64,000 nucleotides of DNA from Mesorhizobium sp. AR02 (GCF_024746835.1 NZ_CP080531.1:3740001-3804000), one strand, 5' to 3'; numbered from the stretch's first letter, positions 20,897-29,912 are shown. Program-made: numbers and translations. Notes: generated from the sequence alone by a model not told the origin.

Positions 20897-21298
20897 TCAG
20901 GAATCGCGGTGTTTCATTTCCCCGACCGCTTGCGCCAGAATCCGCCGATAGCCGCGCTTCGTCATCCAGTGCGCTCGCGCCAGATGACTTTCCCAGCATC
21001 GCCGGGTTCGTTTCTCGTCGGTGGCGGGATCGCGATGCAGGACGATGCGGGCAACCTCGGCCCGATCCGCGCCGTCCTTCTCCGCGTCGAGTAGCCGGAG
21101 ATAGGTCACGTAATGCACTTCGTCATAGGGCGTGATGAGGTTAAAACCCGTCGGAGCTTCGTCATCGACATCAGGATCAAGCTCGGGTTTCACACGCATG
21201 AGAAGCGCTCCTTTCTCGATTTCCGCTCTAAGAACATCCAGCAAACGTTCGTAGATTTTGATTTTGGCCTGATAGGATTGCGTCTTCAAGAGCGACAT
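20897..21298 (-). CDS. DUF2285 protein, QseM-like with N-terminal extension
   Basis: 133 residues. The C-terminal 75 residues align by eye with the QseM-like protein at 31395: both share YDE-H-x-x-TY-RLL near the start and SHLARAHWMT-x-x-GYR near the end. The extra N-terminus (MSLLKTQSYQAKIKIYERL) is not in QseM. QseM proteins are antiactivators that bind FseA and TraR to keep ICE excision and transfer off. A second, longer copy could act as an additional brake or have another target. Confidence 0.75.
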   Translation of the reverse strand: MSLLKTQSYQAKIKIYERLLDVLRAEIEKGALLMRVKPELDPDVDDEAPTGFNLITPYDEVHYVTYLRLLDAEKDGADRAEVARIVLHRDPATDEKRTRRCWESHLARAHWMTKRGYRRILAQAVGEMKHRDS

Positions 21299-22010
21299 GG
21301 CGTTGCCCTTCGGGCCGCCCTCTCGGCTGCGCCGGAACCACGCCTGCGGCCCGTTTCCGCCATTCGGCGTCGATCGCTAACGCAAGGGCGGCGCTCACGG
21401 CCCTCTCGCATGAAGCGCCGAACAAGGATAGCCCCCGGTCCAGGCCTCGCGCGCCAGCGGCAGGACCATGGGCTGCGCACGCTGTCACCTTCGGCACGAC
21501 GACCGCGTGGTGTGGGACGGAACCGATCATCCATTGTGACGCCGAAAATCGCTGAGCGTCGCGCGGGGACCTGCCTCGGCCTCACCGTCACGACACCGCG
21601 AAGAGGATGAAGGGTTCAGGAGCCGTGTGGCTATCCGTGGCTGCGTGCCAGCCTGGCCGATGAAAGTCAGGCGGAGTAGGACCGGCCGGAGCATCACCGT
21701 CATTTTCACCCCTGGCGACGGGGAGCCAATCACCATCATGTTTCTCCCAACAGTTCTGCCAGCCACGCCCACGGCGTCCTCGAATGGATTGGGTCTGACC
21801 GAAGATCGGCTTTGCCTCGATCGTCATCCCGCAACGTCCGCCGCCAACTTTTTTCCGCCGCCTGCGGCTTTGCATCGCGAAGCAAAAAAGCTGGCGGCGG
21901 CCGCCTTCCACTGCGTTCCAGCCCTGCGGGTGCGGGTCGATCGTCTCCGGTCCCACGACCCCCATCGAGGTCGCGATAGGCGCGGCCCGAGGAACAGAAG
22001 GAAGAGCACA
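21299..22010. other. Long intergenic region upstream of DUF736 gene
   Basis: About 710 bases between divergent genes without a convincing reading frame. The only structure I see is the long hairpin at 21838-21900. The rest may hold promoters for both flanking genes. Confidence 0.5.
21838..21900. repeat. Long inverted repeat in the DUF736 leader
   Basis: Arms of 17 bases, CCGCCGCCAACTTTTTT and AAAAAAGCTGGCGGCGG, pair with one mismatch around a 29-base centre. The centre itself contains GCCGCCTGCGGC-like symmetry. It ends 110 bases before the DUF736 start. In the + direction it resembles neither a standard terminator nor a known riboswitch. Confidence 0.6.
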
Positions 22011-22331
22011 ATGGCGACTATCGGAAGCTTCACCAAGGGCGAGAATAACTCGGGCTTCACTGGCTCGGTCAAAACCCTGACCCTCAACGTCAAGGCCAAG
22101 TTCGTCCCCACCGAGGGCGAAAGCGAACGCGGCCCTGACTACCGGATCATCGCTGGCCCCTCGGTCGAGTTCGGCGCGGCCTGGAAGAAAACCGCCCGCG
22201 AGACCGGCCGCGAGTATCTCTCTGTCAAGCTGGACGATCCGAGCTTCCCCGCCCCGATCTACGCCAGCCTGGTCGAGGCCGAGGACGGCGGCGAGCACAA
22301 TCTCATCTGGTCCCGCCGCAACGGCGACTGA
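22011..22331 (+). CDS. DUF736 family protein
   Basis: 106 residues from the ATG preceded by GAAGGAAGAG. Family marks are [33 protein letters not shown] and [22 protein letters not shown]736 proteins are small, widespread in alphaproteobacterial ICEs and plasmids, and of unknown function. A second copy lies at 36283-36630. An attenuator-like hairpin follows it. Confidence 0.85.
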   Translation: MATIGSFTKGENNSGFTGSVKTLTLNVKAKFVPTEGESERGPDYRIIAGPSVEFGAAWKKTARETGREYLSVKLDDPSFPAPIYASLVEAEDGGEHNLIWSRRNGD

Positions 22332-22347
22332 GACCGGGACACAAAGG

Positions 22348-22371
22348 AGCCCCACCTTCGCGGGTGGGGCT
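22348..22371 (+). terminator. Hairpin terminator after DUF736
   Basis: Perfect 9-base stem AGCCCCACC / GGTGGGGCT with loop TTCGCG, 16 bases after the stop codon. The T tail is weak (TTCG). Confidence 0.65.
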
Positions 22372-22917
22372 TCGTCATGCTCATGGCCGCCACCGCCGTT
22401 CAGGGCATACGGAGATCAGGGAGATCTGAAATCTGGGTTTCCGATTTTGCACGTCCTGATCGGTTTCCCCTGGTGGTCGCTGAACCTCCGGTTGGGCTTT
22501 CGGAATCGCAAAACCACCGCCGACCGCTGCTGGTTCGGATGGAAAGGTGAATTTTCGCCAAGGACCCGACTCAGGGCCACTTCGTGCCCTGACAGGCGCG
22601 TCGCTAAAGACTGACATCTGACCAAGCGACCGCGTTCTCGACGCGGATGGATCGCACCAAGCTGATGACGAGCGCCGTGCTTGCGGGCGAGATCGGGGTG
22701 GACCAGTAAAAGTTCGTGAACGCGACTGATCGCTTTATCTATTTGGGTCAGCCGATAGCAGCTCCCTTCGCGCGCGAGCCCGGGCAGGCGACGGCCAATA
22801 GCCAAGCCATGAGCGAAGGACAGAGCATCGGCTCCACGAGGTATGGATCGGGCCAGTGTGCGTCCAATAGTCAACGCGCCTTTGCTATAGTATAAGAACA
22901 TATCTGCGGGGGATCAT
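22372..22917. other. Junction between ICE backbone and CHAT-QueC cargo
   Basis: About 545 bases with no supported gene. Short conserved-looking peptides appear in several frames (for example RMDRTKLMTSAVLAGEIG near 22650, ending at a stop), which suggests gene debris. Near the end, TTGCTATAGTATAAG (about 22880-22894) looks like a promoter -10 region for the operon starting at 22918. Confidence 0.45.
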
Positions 22918-23238
22918 ATGGACATTTTGTGGGCAGCACTGCTGGGTGCCCTTGGGGGCGTTCTCCCAGATTTCATCAAGGTAATTCGCAAGCGATTCGA
23001 GAAAATGCCGACTTATCTCGGCCGCCGGTTTTATTGGTTGAACGTGGCGTCCCTGGCGGTCATGGGTGCGATCGCTTCGGCGATAGGTCATCCCAGCAGC
23101 ATTCACGAAGCCCTAGCCTATGGCGCTGGCGCGCTCGCGCTGCTCACCCAGGCCTTCGGCCAGAACGACGAACAGCATCTCGGCGACGCGGAGCAGGTGA
23201 ACCCGATTCGGCAGATTCGGGCCTGGTGGGGTTCTTGA
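22918..23238 (+). CDS. Small two-helix membrane protein opening the CHAT operon
   Basis: 106 residues; ribosome site GGGGGA lies 6 bases before the ATG. An N-terminal hydrophobic stretch (ILWAALLGALGGVLPDFI) is followed by a basic segment (VIRKRFEKM), then helices LNVASLAVMGAIASAIG and ALAYGAGALALLTQAF. The C-terminus is soluble. The CHAT gene overlaps its end. As a membrane partner of a protease-like protein it could be a target or anchor in an abortive response. No family recognised. Confidence 0.7.
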   Translation: MDILWAALLGALGGVLPDFIKVIRKRFEKMPTYLGRRFYWLNVASLAVMGAIASAIGHPSSIHEALAYGAGALALLTQAFGQNDEQHLGDAEQVNPIRQIRAWWGS

Positions 23239-26200
23239 AAGTTGCCGAGGTTTCCTGTTCATCCCGTTGGCTTCGTCCCGTCGTTCAGCTGAAGGGCGCG
23301 GGACAGGATCGGGAGATCGCGCTTGGCGGATTGCGGCTTCCATTTTTCGATCGCCCGTTCGACCTGTGGTCCCGCGATTCGAGAACGTCATTCCGATCCG
23401 CGTTCAGAACGGATGCTATCGCTGCCGCGCTCGACGAACGAATGTTTGAGGATCGCGAACCTCTGGTGCTGCGGATCGGATCAGGCGACGAGGCCAGGGT
23501 GCCATGGGAGGCCTTTCAGGCCGAGATCAATCCGCTTAACCGCCACAAGCTGGCACCTCTGCGCACCGTCGATCAGGACCGGAATTTCAGTTTCAGTGCA
23601 GTACCCTCTCGGATGCGGGTTCTGGCACTTGTCGGACATCCTGGGGCCGAACGCGCCTTTGATCCTCAGGCAGCTCAGGATTTTCTTGCCGGGACACTGA
23701 GTGCCGCGCGAGCGGCGAGCGGTCGGATCGAGCGCTTCGAATTGGCGCAGCTTCGCGGTGACAGTCTCGACGTCGTCGTTGCCCGCGCCGAAGCACTGCA
23801 ACCCAACGTCGTGATCTATTTCGGACATGGACGCCGCGTGGCCGGGCCCGAGGTGCGGACAGCGGCGGCTGAGAATGGCTGGCTGGCCGTTTCCGCGCTT
23901 GCGCAGACGTTGTTCGCAGTTCCGGAAACCGCGCCGCCGTTCTGGATTTTCTGGGCGTGCTCGCTTGGCGAGGATGAAAACCAGCCGTCGCAGCAGGTTG
24001 ATGGAAGTGCCGCGCTAAGCACGCTGAGCCAAAGTGGCGGCATTGCCGTCCTCGCGATGCGATCGCGAATCCGAGTGCGCGCAGCTCGCCCGATGCTCGA
24101 GGCACTTCTCGGCTCCTTCGCGTCAGGAGAGCCGCTGGAAGTCGCTGCAGCGGTTTGTCGCGCGGCCGCGCTCAATACCGATGTAATCAGCGATGGCCGA
24201 ATGGACTACGCAGCGCCGGCCGTCTGGTCGTTGAGCGAACCCGTTGACGCCATCAGCTGGGGCGACGAGCCAGCATTTCCGGCATCCTGGGTGGCTGTCC
24301 GTCTGTTGTCCGATGGCAATGAACTTCCCGCACTGGGGAACGGGCTGGCTCCGGTCGATGAAGCTTCATCCGCGCTTGCACAGACGTGGAACCGTCCTGG
24401 CCGATATTTTGCAACGACCGGCAGCATTGGAATTGACGCGGGGTCCCGCTCTCGGTTGCTCTCGGTCGGCGCGGCTATCCGTCGCGACACGGGCCGGCCG
24501 GTCGTCCCGATCCTCCCGCGCGCCGGGGCAACCTTCGATCAACGGCTACGACTGTGGGCTGAGGATGCCGTCCGGCAGCTTGATCCACGGCACCATGATT
24601 GCGAAATCGCGTATGCCATCGGTGCTGTGCGCGACACGGGCTTGAATGGGCTTGTCCGGCTTCTCGCAATTCCGGATATTGTCCTGCTGCTGGGAGACGT
24701 TCCCGACACGCCGATCGCCTGGGACGTGCTTGTGGGCGCAGCGCCGGGCAGCTCGATCGTCGTTGCCGGATCGGCTCCACCCGACGCGGCCAGGGGATGG
24801 GCGATGGATCAGCTGATGTCGAACTCGGCGCGTGACCAAGTCGAAGCCATTGCCCGCGCTGAACCGCTGGGGTCCGCGATCCTGAGCGTATCCGAGCGTG
24901 CGCTGGCGATGCACAAAGTGGCGCAAGTGGCCGGTGTCGACGCAGGTCGCATCGATCAGCTCGATCCGTTCTGCGTCCGTGTCGCTGGCCAACGCGTGCT
25001 GACCGAAACGGCGCGACGCCGCATGCTTGAGTGCCTGCCGCCCGAGACGATCGCGGCAGGCCGCCGATCCTGCATCACGCTGCTGCTGGACCAGCCGGTC
25101 GCGCACGATTTCGGTGCGCTGATAGAAGTGGTTCGCCATTATGTCGCGCTCGATGAGGGGATCGCAGGCGCCGAAGCGGTAAACGCCGCATGGCTCGTCG
25201 CTGGTGCCGGCTGGACCGTCTCAGATCGCTCAAGGCTGTTCGACGCTGCGGCGCGAAGCCGGATACTGCTGGACAGCCTGCATGATGCACCCCTCCTCGC
25301 TATCGTCGAGGCGGCCATCCTCCTGCAGAACCTCGGGCTCGCGCGTACGATCCTCGATCGCCGCCATTTTCGCGAGCCCGGAGATCGGGCGCGCAAACAT
25401 GCGATGCTGTCGGAATGCTTCAAGGCAGATGTGGCCCGCCCCGGAGCGCAGGCGGAGATGCGGCGCCAGGCCGAGGCAGCGGTGACCAATGCGCAGGCGG
25501 CCGTCGATGGGGGTGTTCCCGGCGCGGTGGTTGAGTTGCTGCAATACCGGCTCAACCTTGCGCGCATTTCCCAGTATTTCGACCATAACTACGAAGGCGC
25601 ACTGGCGAACTACGAGGCGATCCGCGACGAAATCCGGCCCTCGGCTTATGAGGACCCGGTGCGCGCTCATCTCTTCGCCGCCGCCTGCCGAAATGCCGCC
25701 GAATGCATTCTCGATCCCGCACCGCGCCCCATCGATGGTGCCACGCGTGACCGCGCCGAGGCGCTTGTTCAAGAGGGGCTTGAAGCAGCCAGAGCTCGCG
25801 GCCTGACCGAGGTCGAGATGGAGCTCAGCTACACCCGCACCCGCATCGCGGAAGCTGCCGGCGACGATCAAACGGCTGCGGGCTTACTCACCGACCTCTC
25901 GAACGGTCGGGCCGTCCGCCGCTATCCGCTGCTAGCGGCCATCGCTGCCGAAAGGCTTGCTTGGAATGCCGTGCGCACCGGTCGCCGCAACTTCACCTGG
26001 GAAGATCAGCGCGCGCGTCTGCGGTCGCTCAGCCTGTTCGACCACGCATGGGCGCAGCGTGTTGTGATGAACGGTCGTATCCGCGGCGCTCGATGCCTTG
26101 CGGCAAGAAGCGCTGCGGATCGAAAAGTCGCTTTGGCTCTACTCGAAGAGAATTGGGCCGACATTCAACGATTGCCGGGGCTGACGGGCTACGACGATGC

Positions 26201-26354
26201 ATGCCGCGTGGCGGAAACCGCCGCAGGCCTCGATGTCCTGGCCGGAGCGGATGAGAAGACATGGGCCGCCTTCCTGGCGTCCCCGCAGGCCGCAAGGGTG
26301 CCCGATCCATGGAAACGGCAAGGCGCGGCGGAGATATGGGAGGGAAGAGGTTAA
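23226..26354 (+). CDS. CHAT-domain (caspase-like) protein with long helical repeat region
   Basis: 1042 residues from a GTG at 23226; a TTG at 23235 overlapping the upstream stop is an alternative. The CHAT domain (about 120-330) contains PNVVIYFGHGRR with the catalytic His near 201, and PFWIFWACSLGEDE with the catalytic Cys near 245, followed by GGIAVLAMRSRI. The middle (about 400-600) is unrecognised. The last 450 residues are helix after helix (for example EAVLARALGLTEVEME-like pairs) and resemble TPR or related repeats that sense a partner. CHAT proteases act in several phage-defence and gasdermin or CRISPR-linked systems by cleaving a protein on activation. Confidence 0.8.
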   Translation: MGFLKVAEVSCSSRWLRPVVQLKGAGQDREIALGGLRLPFFDRPFDLWSRDSRTSFRSAFRTDAIAAALDERMFEDREPLVLRIGSGDEARVPWEAFQAEINPLNRHKLAPLRTVDQDRNFSFSAVPSRMRVLALVGHPGAERAFDPQAAQDFLAGTLSAARAASGRIERFELAQLRGDSLDVVVARAEALQPNVVIYFGHGRRVAGPEVRTAAAENGWLAVSALAQTLFAVPETAPPFWIFWACSLGEDENQPSQQVDGSAALSTLSQSGGIAVLAMRSRIRVRAARPMLEALLGSFASGEPLEVAAAVCRAAALNTDVISDGRMDYAAPAVWSLSEPVDAISWGDEPAFPASWVAVRLLSDGNELPALGNGLAPVDEASSALAQTWNRPGRYFATTGSIGIDAGSRSRLLSVGAAIRRDTGRPVVPILPRAGATFDQRLRLWAEDAVRQLDPRHHDCEIAYAIGAVRDTGLNGLVRLLAIPDIVLLLGDVPDTPIAWDVLVGAAPGSSIVVAGSAPPDAARGWAMDQLMSNSARDQVEAIARAEPLGSAILSVSERALAMHKVAQVAGVDAGRIDQLDPFCVRVAGQRVLTETARRRMLECLPPETIAAGRRSCITLLLDQPVAHDFGALIEVVRHYVALDEGIAGAEAVNAAWLVAGAGWTVSDRSRLFDAAARSRILLDSLHDAPLLAIVEAAILLQNLGLARTILDRRHFREPGDRARKHAMLSECFKADVARPGAQAEMRRQAEAAVTNAQAAVDGGVPGAVVELLQYRLNLARISQYFDHNYEGALANYEAIRDEIRPSAYEDPVRAHLFAAACRNAAECILDPAPRPIDGATRDRAEALVQEGLEAARARGLTEVEMELSYTRTRIAEAAGDDQTAAGLLTDLSNGRAVRRYPLLAAIAAERLAWNAVRTGRRNFTWEDQRARLRSLSLFDHAWAQRVVMNGRIRGARCLAARSAADRKVALALLEENWADIQRLPGLTGYDDACRVAETAAGLDVLAGADEKTWAAFLASPQAARVPDPWKRQGAAEIWEGRG

Positions 26355-27160
26355 ATGGGAACCGGGGGTTTGGCGGAGGGAGCGGTTCGCTCGGCGGGGG
26401 GAGCGCGGGATCGTCCGGTTCGGGCCCTTCGCGAGGCACGGGAGGCGAAGGATCGTCCGGTTCGGGCGGATCTCTGCTGCGGGCGATCACGCATCTGCGC
26501 GACATCGCGCGGATGCTGACCGCGGATGGTGACCAGGCTCGACTGACGCGCGAAATCAATGCGCTGCTGCGCGAGAGAGGGCGCGCCAGCTTCATGGCGG
26601 GGCTACTCGCCGACCCCTTTGCGACCACGCTGCTCGACCGCCTGCTTCAACTCAGCGGCAGGGTTCAAACGGAAAGCTGGTCGGATATTCTCGACAGTGC
26701 CGACGTCGCGAAGGGTCCGGGATCGATTACGGCCTATTGCGACATGGTGATCGAGGAAGCGCTACAGGAGCACGGCGACGCCGTTGATGAAAGGCACATC
26801 GACCGCGCGGGGCTGGCGCTGCGCTCCTTTCTGGCAACGTCCCTGGCGGGTGATGACCTAGTCGTCGCCGAGCAAGGAGATGCTGCGGCCGTCGACGCAG
26901 CCATGGATCGGACCCGCCTCGCAAACGAGGGCGCCATTCGCCGCGGTTTCCTCGGACAAGTCATCGCCAAGAGCATCGCCGGCGAGTCCTGCATCGATCT
27001 CGGAGCATCGGCACCTTCGGTCGAGCGCGCCGCCGATACGATCGCTGCCGCCATCCAACAGCGCTTTGATGAGAAATTCGTCCGCAAAGGCAAGGCCGAT
27101 GTCTCCGACTTCCTTCGGACGGTTGGCGCCAACTACGCAAAACTGGTGACCGGCCAATGA
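26336..27160 (+). CDS. QatB-like partner protein with glycine/serine-rich N-terminus
   Basis: 274 residues from the ATG at 26336, overlapping the CHAT gene by 19 bases. Residues 1-45 are almost only Gly and Ser with few basic residues (GGGSGSLGGGSAGSSGSG). From about 47 the protein is helical (LLRAITHLRDIARML). The gene overlaps the QueC-like gene by 4 bases. In Qat systems the gene just before qatC encodes QatB, of similar size and with a flexible Gly/Ser-rich N-terminus. I assign QatB-like by position, size and N-terminal character, not by a recognised domain. Confidence 0.5.
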   Translation: MGGKRLNGNRGFGGGSGSLGGGSAGSSGSGPSRGTGGEGSSGSGGSLLRAITHLRDIARMLTADGDQARLTREINALLRERGRASFMAGLLADPFATTLLDRLLQLSGRVQTESWSDILDSADVAKGPGSITAYCDMVIEEALQEHGDAVDERHIDRAGLALRSFLATSLAGDDLVVAEQGDAAAVDAAMDRTRLANEGAIRRGFLGQVIAKSIAGESCIDLGASAPSVERAADTIAAAIQQRFDEKFVRKGKADVSDFLRTVGANYAKLVTGQ

Positions 27161-28449
27161 GCGCGCCCGCAGCCATTCCCGCTCGCGTCGAGATCACGAA
27201 GGCGCCGCGGCCGGAGACACATGTGCTCGACCTGGATTTGGCCGACATCGAATGGCACGACGCGGCAGGTCTCGGACCAAACGGCCTTGACCGCCGCGCG
27301 CTCGACCTCCTCGAGATCGCGCGCCTCGTCGGGGAGGTCGAACGCTACATTCCCAAGCGCATCTCCAGCCAGCGCGTGCGATCCGTCAAAGTGCAGATGT
27401 CGGTGCGCGAGCCCTCTGCATGGACGCCGAAAAGCCTCGCCGCGCTCAAGGCAATCTTGCGGCTGCTGGGCAACGCGGAGTGGACGTTCGGATTCTCGGA
27501 GCGAAAAAGGGACAGCGCGCTCGACCGTCTTTCCATGGATGGGGCGCAGCCGGACCACGTTTCGAACGTCGCCTTGTTCTCGGCCGGCCTGGACAGCACC
27601 AGCGGCCTCGATTGGCTGGTCCGCAACGGGACCGACGCGGCGCTTGCGTCCTTCTACGGGTCGAAGGCGAAGCAGACCCAATTGGCGGGCCAGTTCGAAT
27701 TCAAGCGCCATGTCCAGATGGGGTGCACCTGGGCCAACGGACGGCGCCGAATCGGCGGGCAGTTTCAATATCGCTCTTTCCTGTTCCTCGCGCTTGGCGC
27801 GATGGTCGCGCGATCCTACAGAGCCTCGACTCTGCTGCAATTTGAAAATGGCCCGCTGGCGATCGCGATGCCGCCGGCAGCGACCTACCGGATGACCCGG
27901 CATGCCCATCCAATGCTGCAAACGCTGGCGAGCGAGTTGTTCTCGAACCTGTTCGGCGAGCCTTTGTCAGTTCAAAATCCGTTTCTCTCGCTGACCAAGC
28001 GCGAAGCCGCTAATGCCATGAAGTCACATCTCGGCGCCGAACGGTTCGAGAAAACAATTCTGGGTACGGAGACCTGCTGGAACCTCGCATCGCGTCAGGT
28101 GCTTGGTGCAATCACCAAGCGCATCGGTCAACCCTGTGGACTTTGCATTCCTTGCGTCGTTCGCCGGACCGCGTTGCCGGGGTCTGACGTCGCCCATGCG
28201 GTCGACCTCACATCGAGAAAGGACCCGCACTTTGCCGATGCTGATGCGCGCATCCATGTCGACGCCTATCTGGCATGGGCACGCAAGCTCACGGCATCCT
28301 CCTATGGACCCGAGCGCTTCGCATTCGAGGCGCCGCAGATCGTGCGCGAAGCGGTTGCGCATTCGGATGGTAAGCTGACGATGAGCGCGATTTTTGAGAT
28401 CGAGCGGCGATTTGCCCATGAGCTGATCCAGACGTTCCCGGTGCCGTGA
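27157..28449 (+). CDS. QueC-like PP-loop ATPase, QatC-like
   Basis: 430 residues, ATG overlapping the preceding stop. The PP-loop reads NVALFSAGLDSTSGL (about 138-152), corresponding to the S-G-x-D-S motif. A QueC-type zinc site is complete: ETCWN (Cys near 307) and CGLCIPC (about 327-333). QueC makes 7-cyano-7-deazaguanine, but QueC-like proteins in defence loci (QatC, type IV CBASS) are longer, lack the rest of the queuosine pathway nearby, and are thought to modify a partner protein. No queD or queE is present here. The length matches QatC. Confidence 0.8.
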   Translation: MSAPAAIPARVEITKAPRPETHVLDLDLADIEWHDAAGLGPNGLDRRALDLLEIARLVGEVERYIPKRISSQRVRSVKVQMSVREPSAWTPKSLAALKAILRLLGNAEWTFGFSERKRDSALDRLSMDGAQPDHVSNVALFSAGLDSTSGLDWLVRNGTDAALASFYGSKAKQTQLAGQFEFKRHVQMGCTWANGRRRIGGQFQYRSFLFLALGAMVARSYRASTLLQFENGPLAIAMPPAATYRMTRHAHPMLQTLASELFSNLFGEPLSVQNPFLSLTKREAANAMKSHLGAERFEKTILGTETCWNLASRQVLGAITKRIGQPCGLCIPCVVRRTALPGSDVAHAVDLTSRKDPHFADADARIHVDAYLAWARKLTASSYGPERFAFEAPQIVREAVAHSDGKLTMSAIFEIERRFAHELIQTFPVP

Positions 28450-28874
28450 TGACGAACACCATTCTTCCGCACTCGCTTGTCGCTCTCAGCATCAAACAGC
28501 CCTGGGCGGAACTGATCCTCCTCGGGCGCAAGACGATTGAAGTGCGAAGTTGGTCGACCGACTTCCGCGGGTTGCTTGCCTTGCATACCGGCAAGAAACC
28601 CGCACCGGAGGCGTCGGCCCGCTTCCCTGACATCGACGCGAGTTACCTGGGAGGGTTCGTCGGCGTGGCCGAACTCGTGAACGTTGAACCCTTCACACAG
28701 GTGAGCTGGAGCCGCCTCCGAACGGCGCATCTGGTCCCAGGCCCGATGCCCGGCGAGGCGTTTGGCTGGCATTTCCGGAACGCCCGTCGGTTGACAAGGT
28801 CGATCAGCGCGAGTGGAAGTCTTGGGCTATTTCCTGTTCCAGCGGGAATAAAGCAATCCATGGAAATTTCGTAA
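28449..28874 (+). CDS. ASCH-domain protein
   Basis: 141 residues; the start overlaps the QueC-like stop (TGATG), and a GTG one codon earlier is possible. The N-terminal ASCH signature reads ALSIKQPWAELILLGRKT then IEVRSWSTDFRG. It continues with LALHTGKKP and GGFVGVAELV. ASCH folds resemble PUA RNA-binding domains and some are RNA or nucleoside hydrolases. Tight coupling to the QueC-like gene makes it a likely component of the same system. Confidence 0.8.
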   Translation: MTNTILPHSLVALSIKQPWAELILLGRKTIEVRSWSTDFRGLLALHTGKKPAPEASARFPDIDASYLGGFVGVAELVNVEPFTQVSWSRLRTAHLVPGPMPGEAFGWHFRNARRLTRSISASGSLGLFPVPAGIKQSMEIS

Positions 28875-29005
28875 CCGGCTATTTCTTGGACGGGGAGCCT
28901 GCGACACAATGAAGGCCTGAGTAGCGAGACATTTGCCGAATGTCTTCGACGAGATGGGCGCTGCTTCTCCATATGCATGCGTGGCAACATTCCTTCCCGA
29001 ATCGT

Positions 29006-29662
29006 CTACGGCATCAGAATGCTCTTGATCTTGTCCAGACCCCAGTATGGATCGATGAATGGGCACTTGTAATTCGGGCCAAGATTCTCCCGTTCGGCAT
29101 CGTCGAAGAAGCTCCGGGCTGCTCCATGCAAATTTTCAGGGATGATTAGAAAGGCTGGATCGGCCGCCTTGAAATCGAGATCGCCGACATGCCGCCATTC
29201 TCGCTCCCACTCGAAGAAGTAAGACGATTTCCCATACACGCCGGGCTGATCTACAAACGGTGCAATTTGCCAGATGGGATCGTCTGGCTTTCCAGCTGCG
29301 CCGTCAGCCAGATTGCGCAGGACTGTGGCATGCGTCGTGCCCTGATAGGCGTACATGATGGGCCCGCCATTCTGCTCGACGATGAACTCCTTCTTGAAAA
29401 CTATCCCATACGGGCCACGCTTGTCGGCGAGACGCCTTATCTGGTGAAGCGGGATCTCACTGAAACACACGCATCTAGGCGCTGCGAGGTACTTCTTGCC
29501 GATGCCAAAGGGATTCCGTGCTTCCAGTCTGCGGCTGGAGAGAATCGACATTGAGTTTTGGTATTCAGACTTTCCGTTTGCAGCCTTTGTGAAGTGGACC
29601 ACGAACGGCGACATGTCGTCCCAGGCGGGCTGCGTTTCTCCAACCAGTTTTTGCGCCACCAT
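29006..29662 (-). CDS. AbiGi-like abortive-infection protein
   Basis: 218 residues; GGGGGGAAA precedes the ATG. Family-like blocks are FVVHFTKAANGKSEY, RCVCFSEIPLHQI, YGIVFKKEFI and GGPIMYAYQGTT, then FEWEREWRHVGDLDF. These match my memory of the AbiGi family of putative antitoxin or Abi components. It is convergent with the ASCH gene and stands alone, without an obvious AbiGii toxin beside it. The function here is therefore open. Confidence 0.65.
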   Translation of the reverse strand: MVAQKLVGETQPAWDDMSPFVVHFTKAANGKSEYQNSMSILSSRRLEARNPFGIGKKYLAAPRCVCFSEIPLHQIRRLADKRGPYGIVFKKEFIVEQNGGPIMYAYQGTTHATVLRNLADGAAGKPDDPIWQIAPFVDQPGVYGKSSYFFEWEREWRHVGDLDFKAADPAFLIIPENLHGAARSFFDDAERENLGPNYKCPFIDPYWGLDKIKSILMP

Positions 29663-29803
29663 TTTCCCCCCGGCTTAGGCGACCGTAACGTCGCAAGTTT
29701 CAGCAATCTATCGATCACGGCATCTAAGGGCTCTGCCCCCGCGCGGCGCAAGGGTTCGCTGACGCTCGCCCGGGGCGGTTTCCCCAACCTTCCGCGGCTT
29801 CGC

Positions 29804-29912
29804 CTTGTGCAGGCCGGGAGATACCCCTCCGCCCCGATCGCCCTTGCCCCTTGCTACCCCGGTCTCGCCGACGGGCAGGGTTGCAGCGCAGCGCTGCGCT
29901 CCAACCCAAGCC
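29804..29912 (+). repeat. Shared structured leader, copy 2 (before DUF932 gene)
   Basis: Near-identical to 17866-17973, with one extra C and a few substitutions. The hairpin GGGTTG...AGCGCAGCGCTGCGCT...CAACCC lies at 29878-29907, with the mismatch kept. Homology to copy 1 continues upstream around 29778-29795. Confidence 0.8.

Noticed and set aside
27157..28449. Queuosine biosynthesis gene queC
   Set aside because: PP-loop and zinc Cys fit QueC, but the protein is about twice the usual length, no other queuosine genes are near, and the neighbour pattern fits a defence QatC-like protein.
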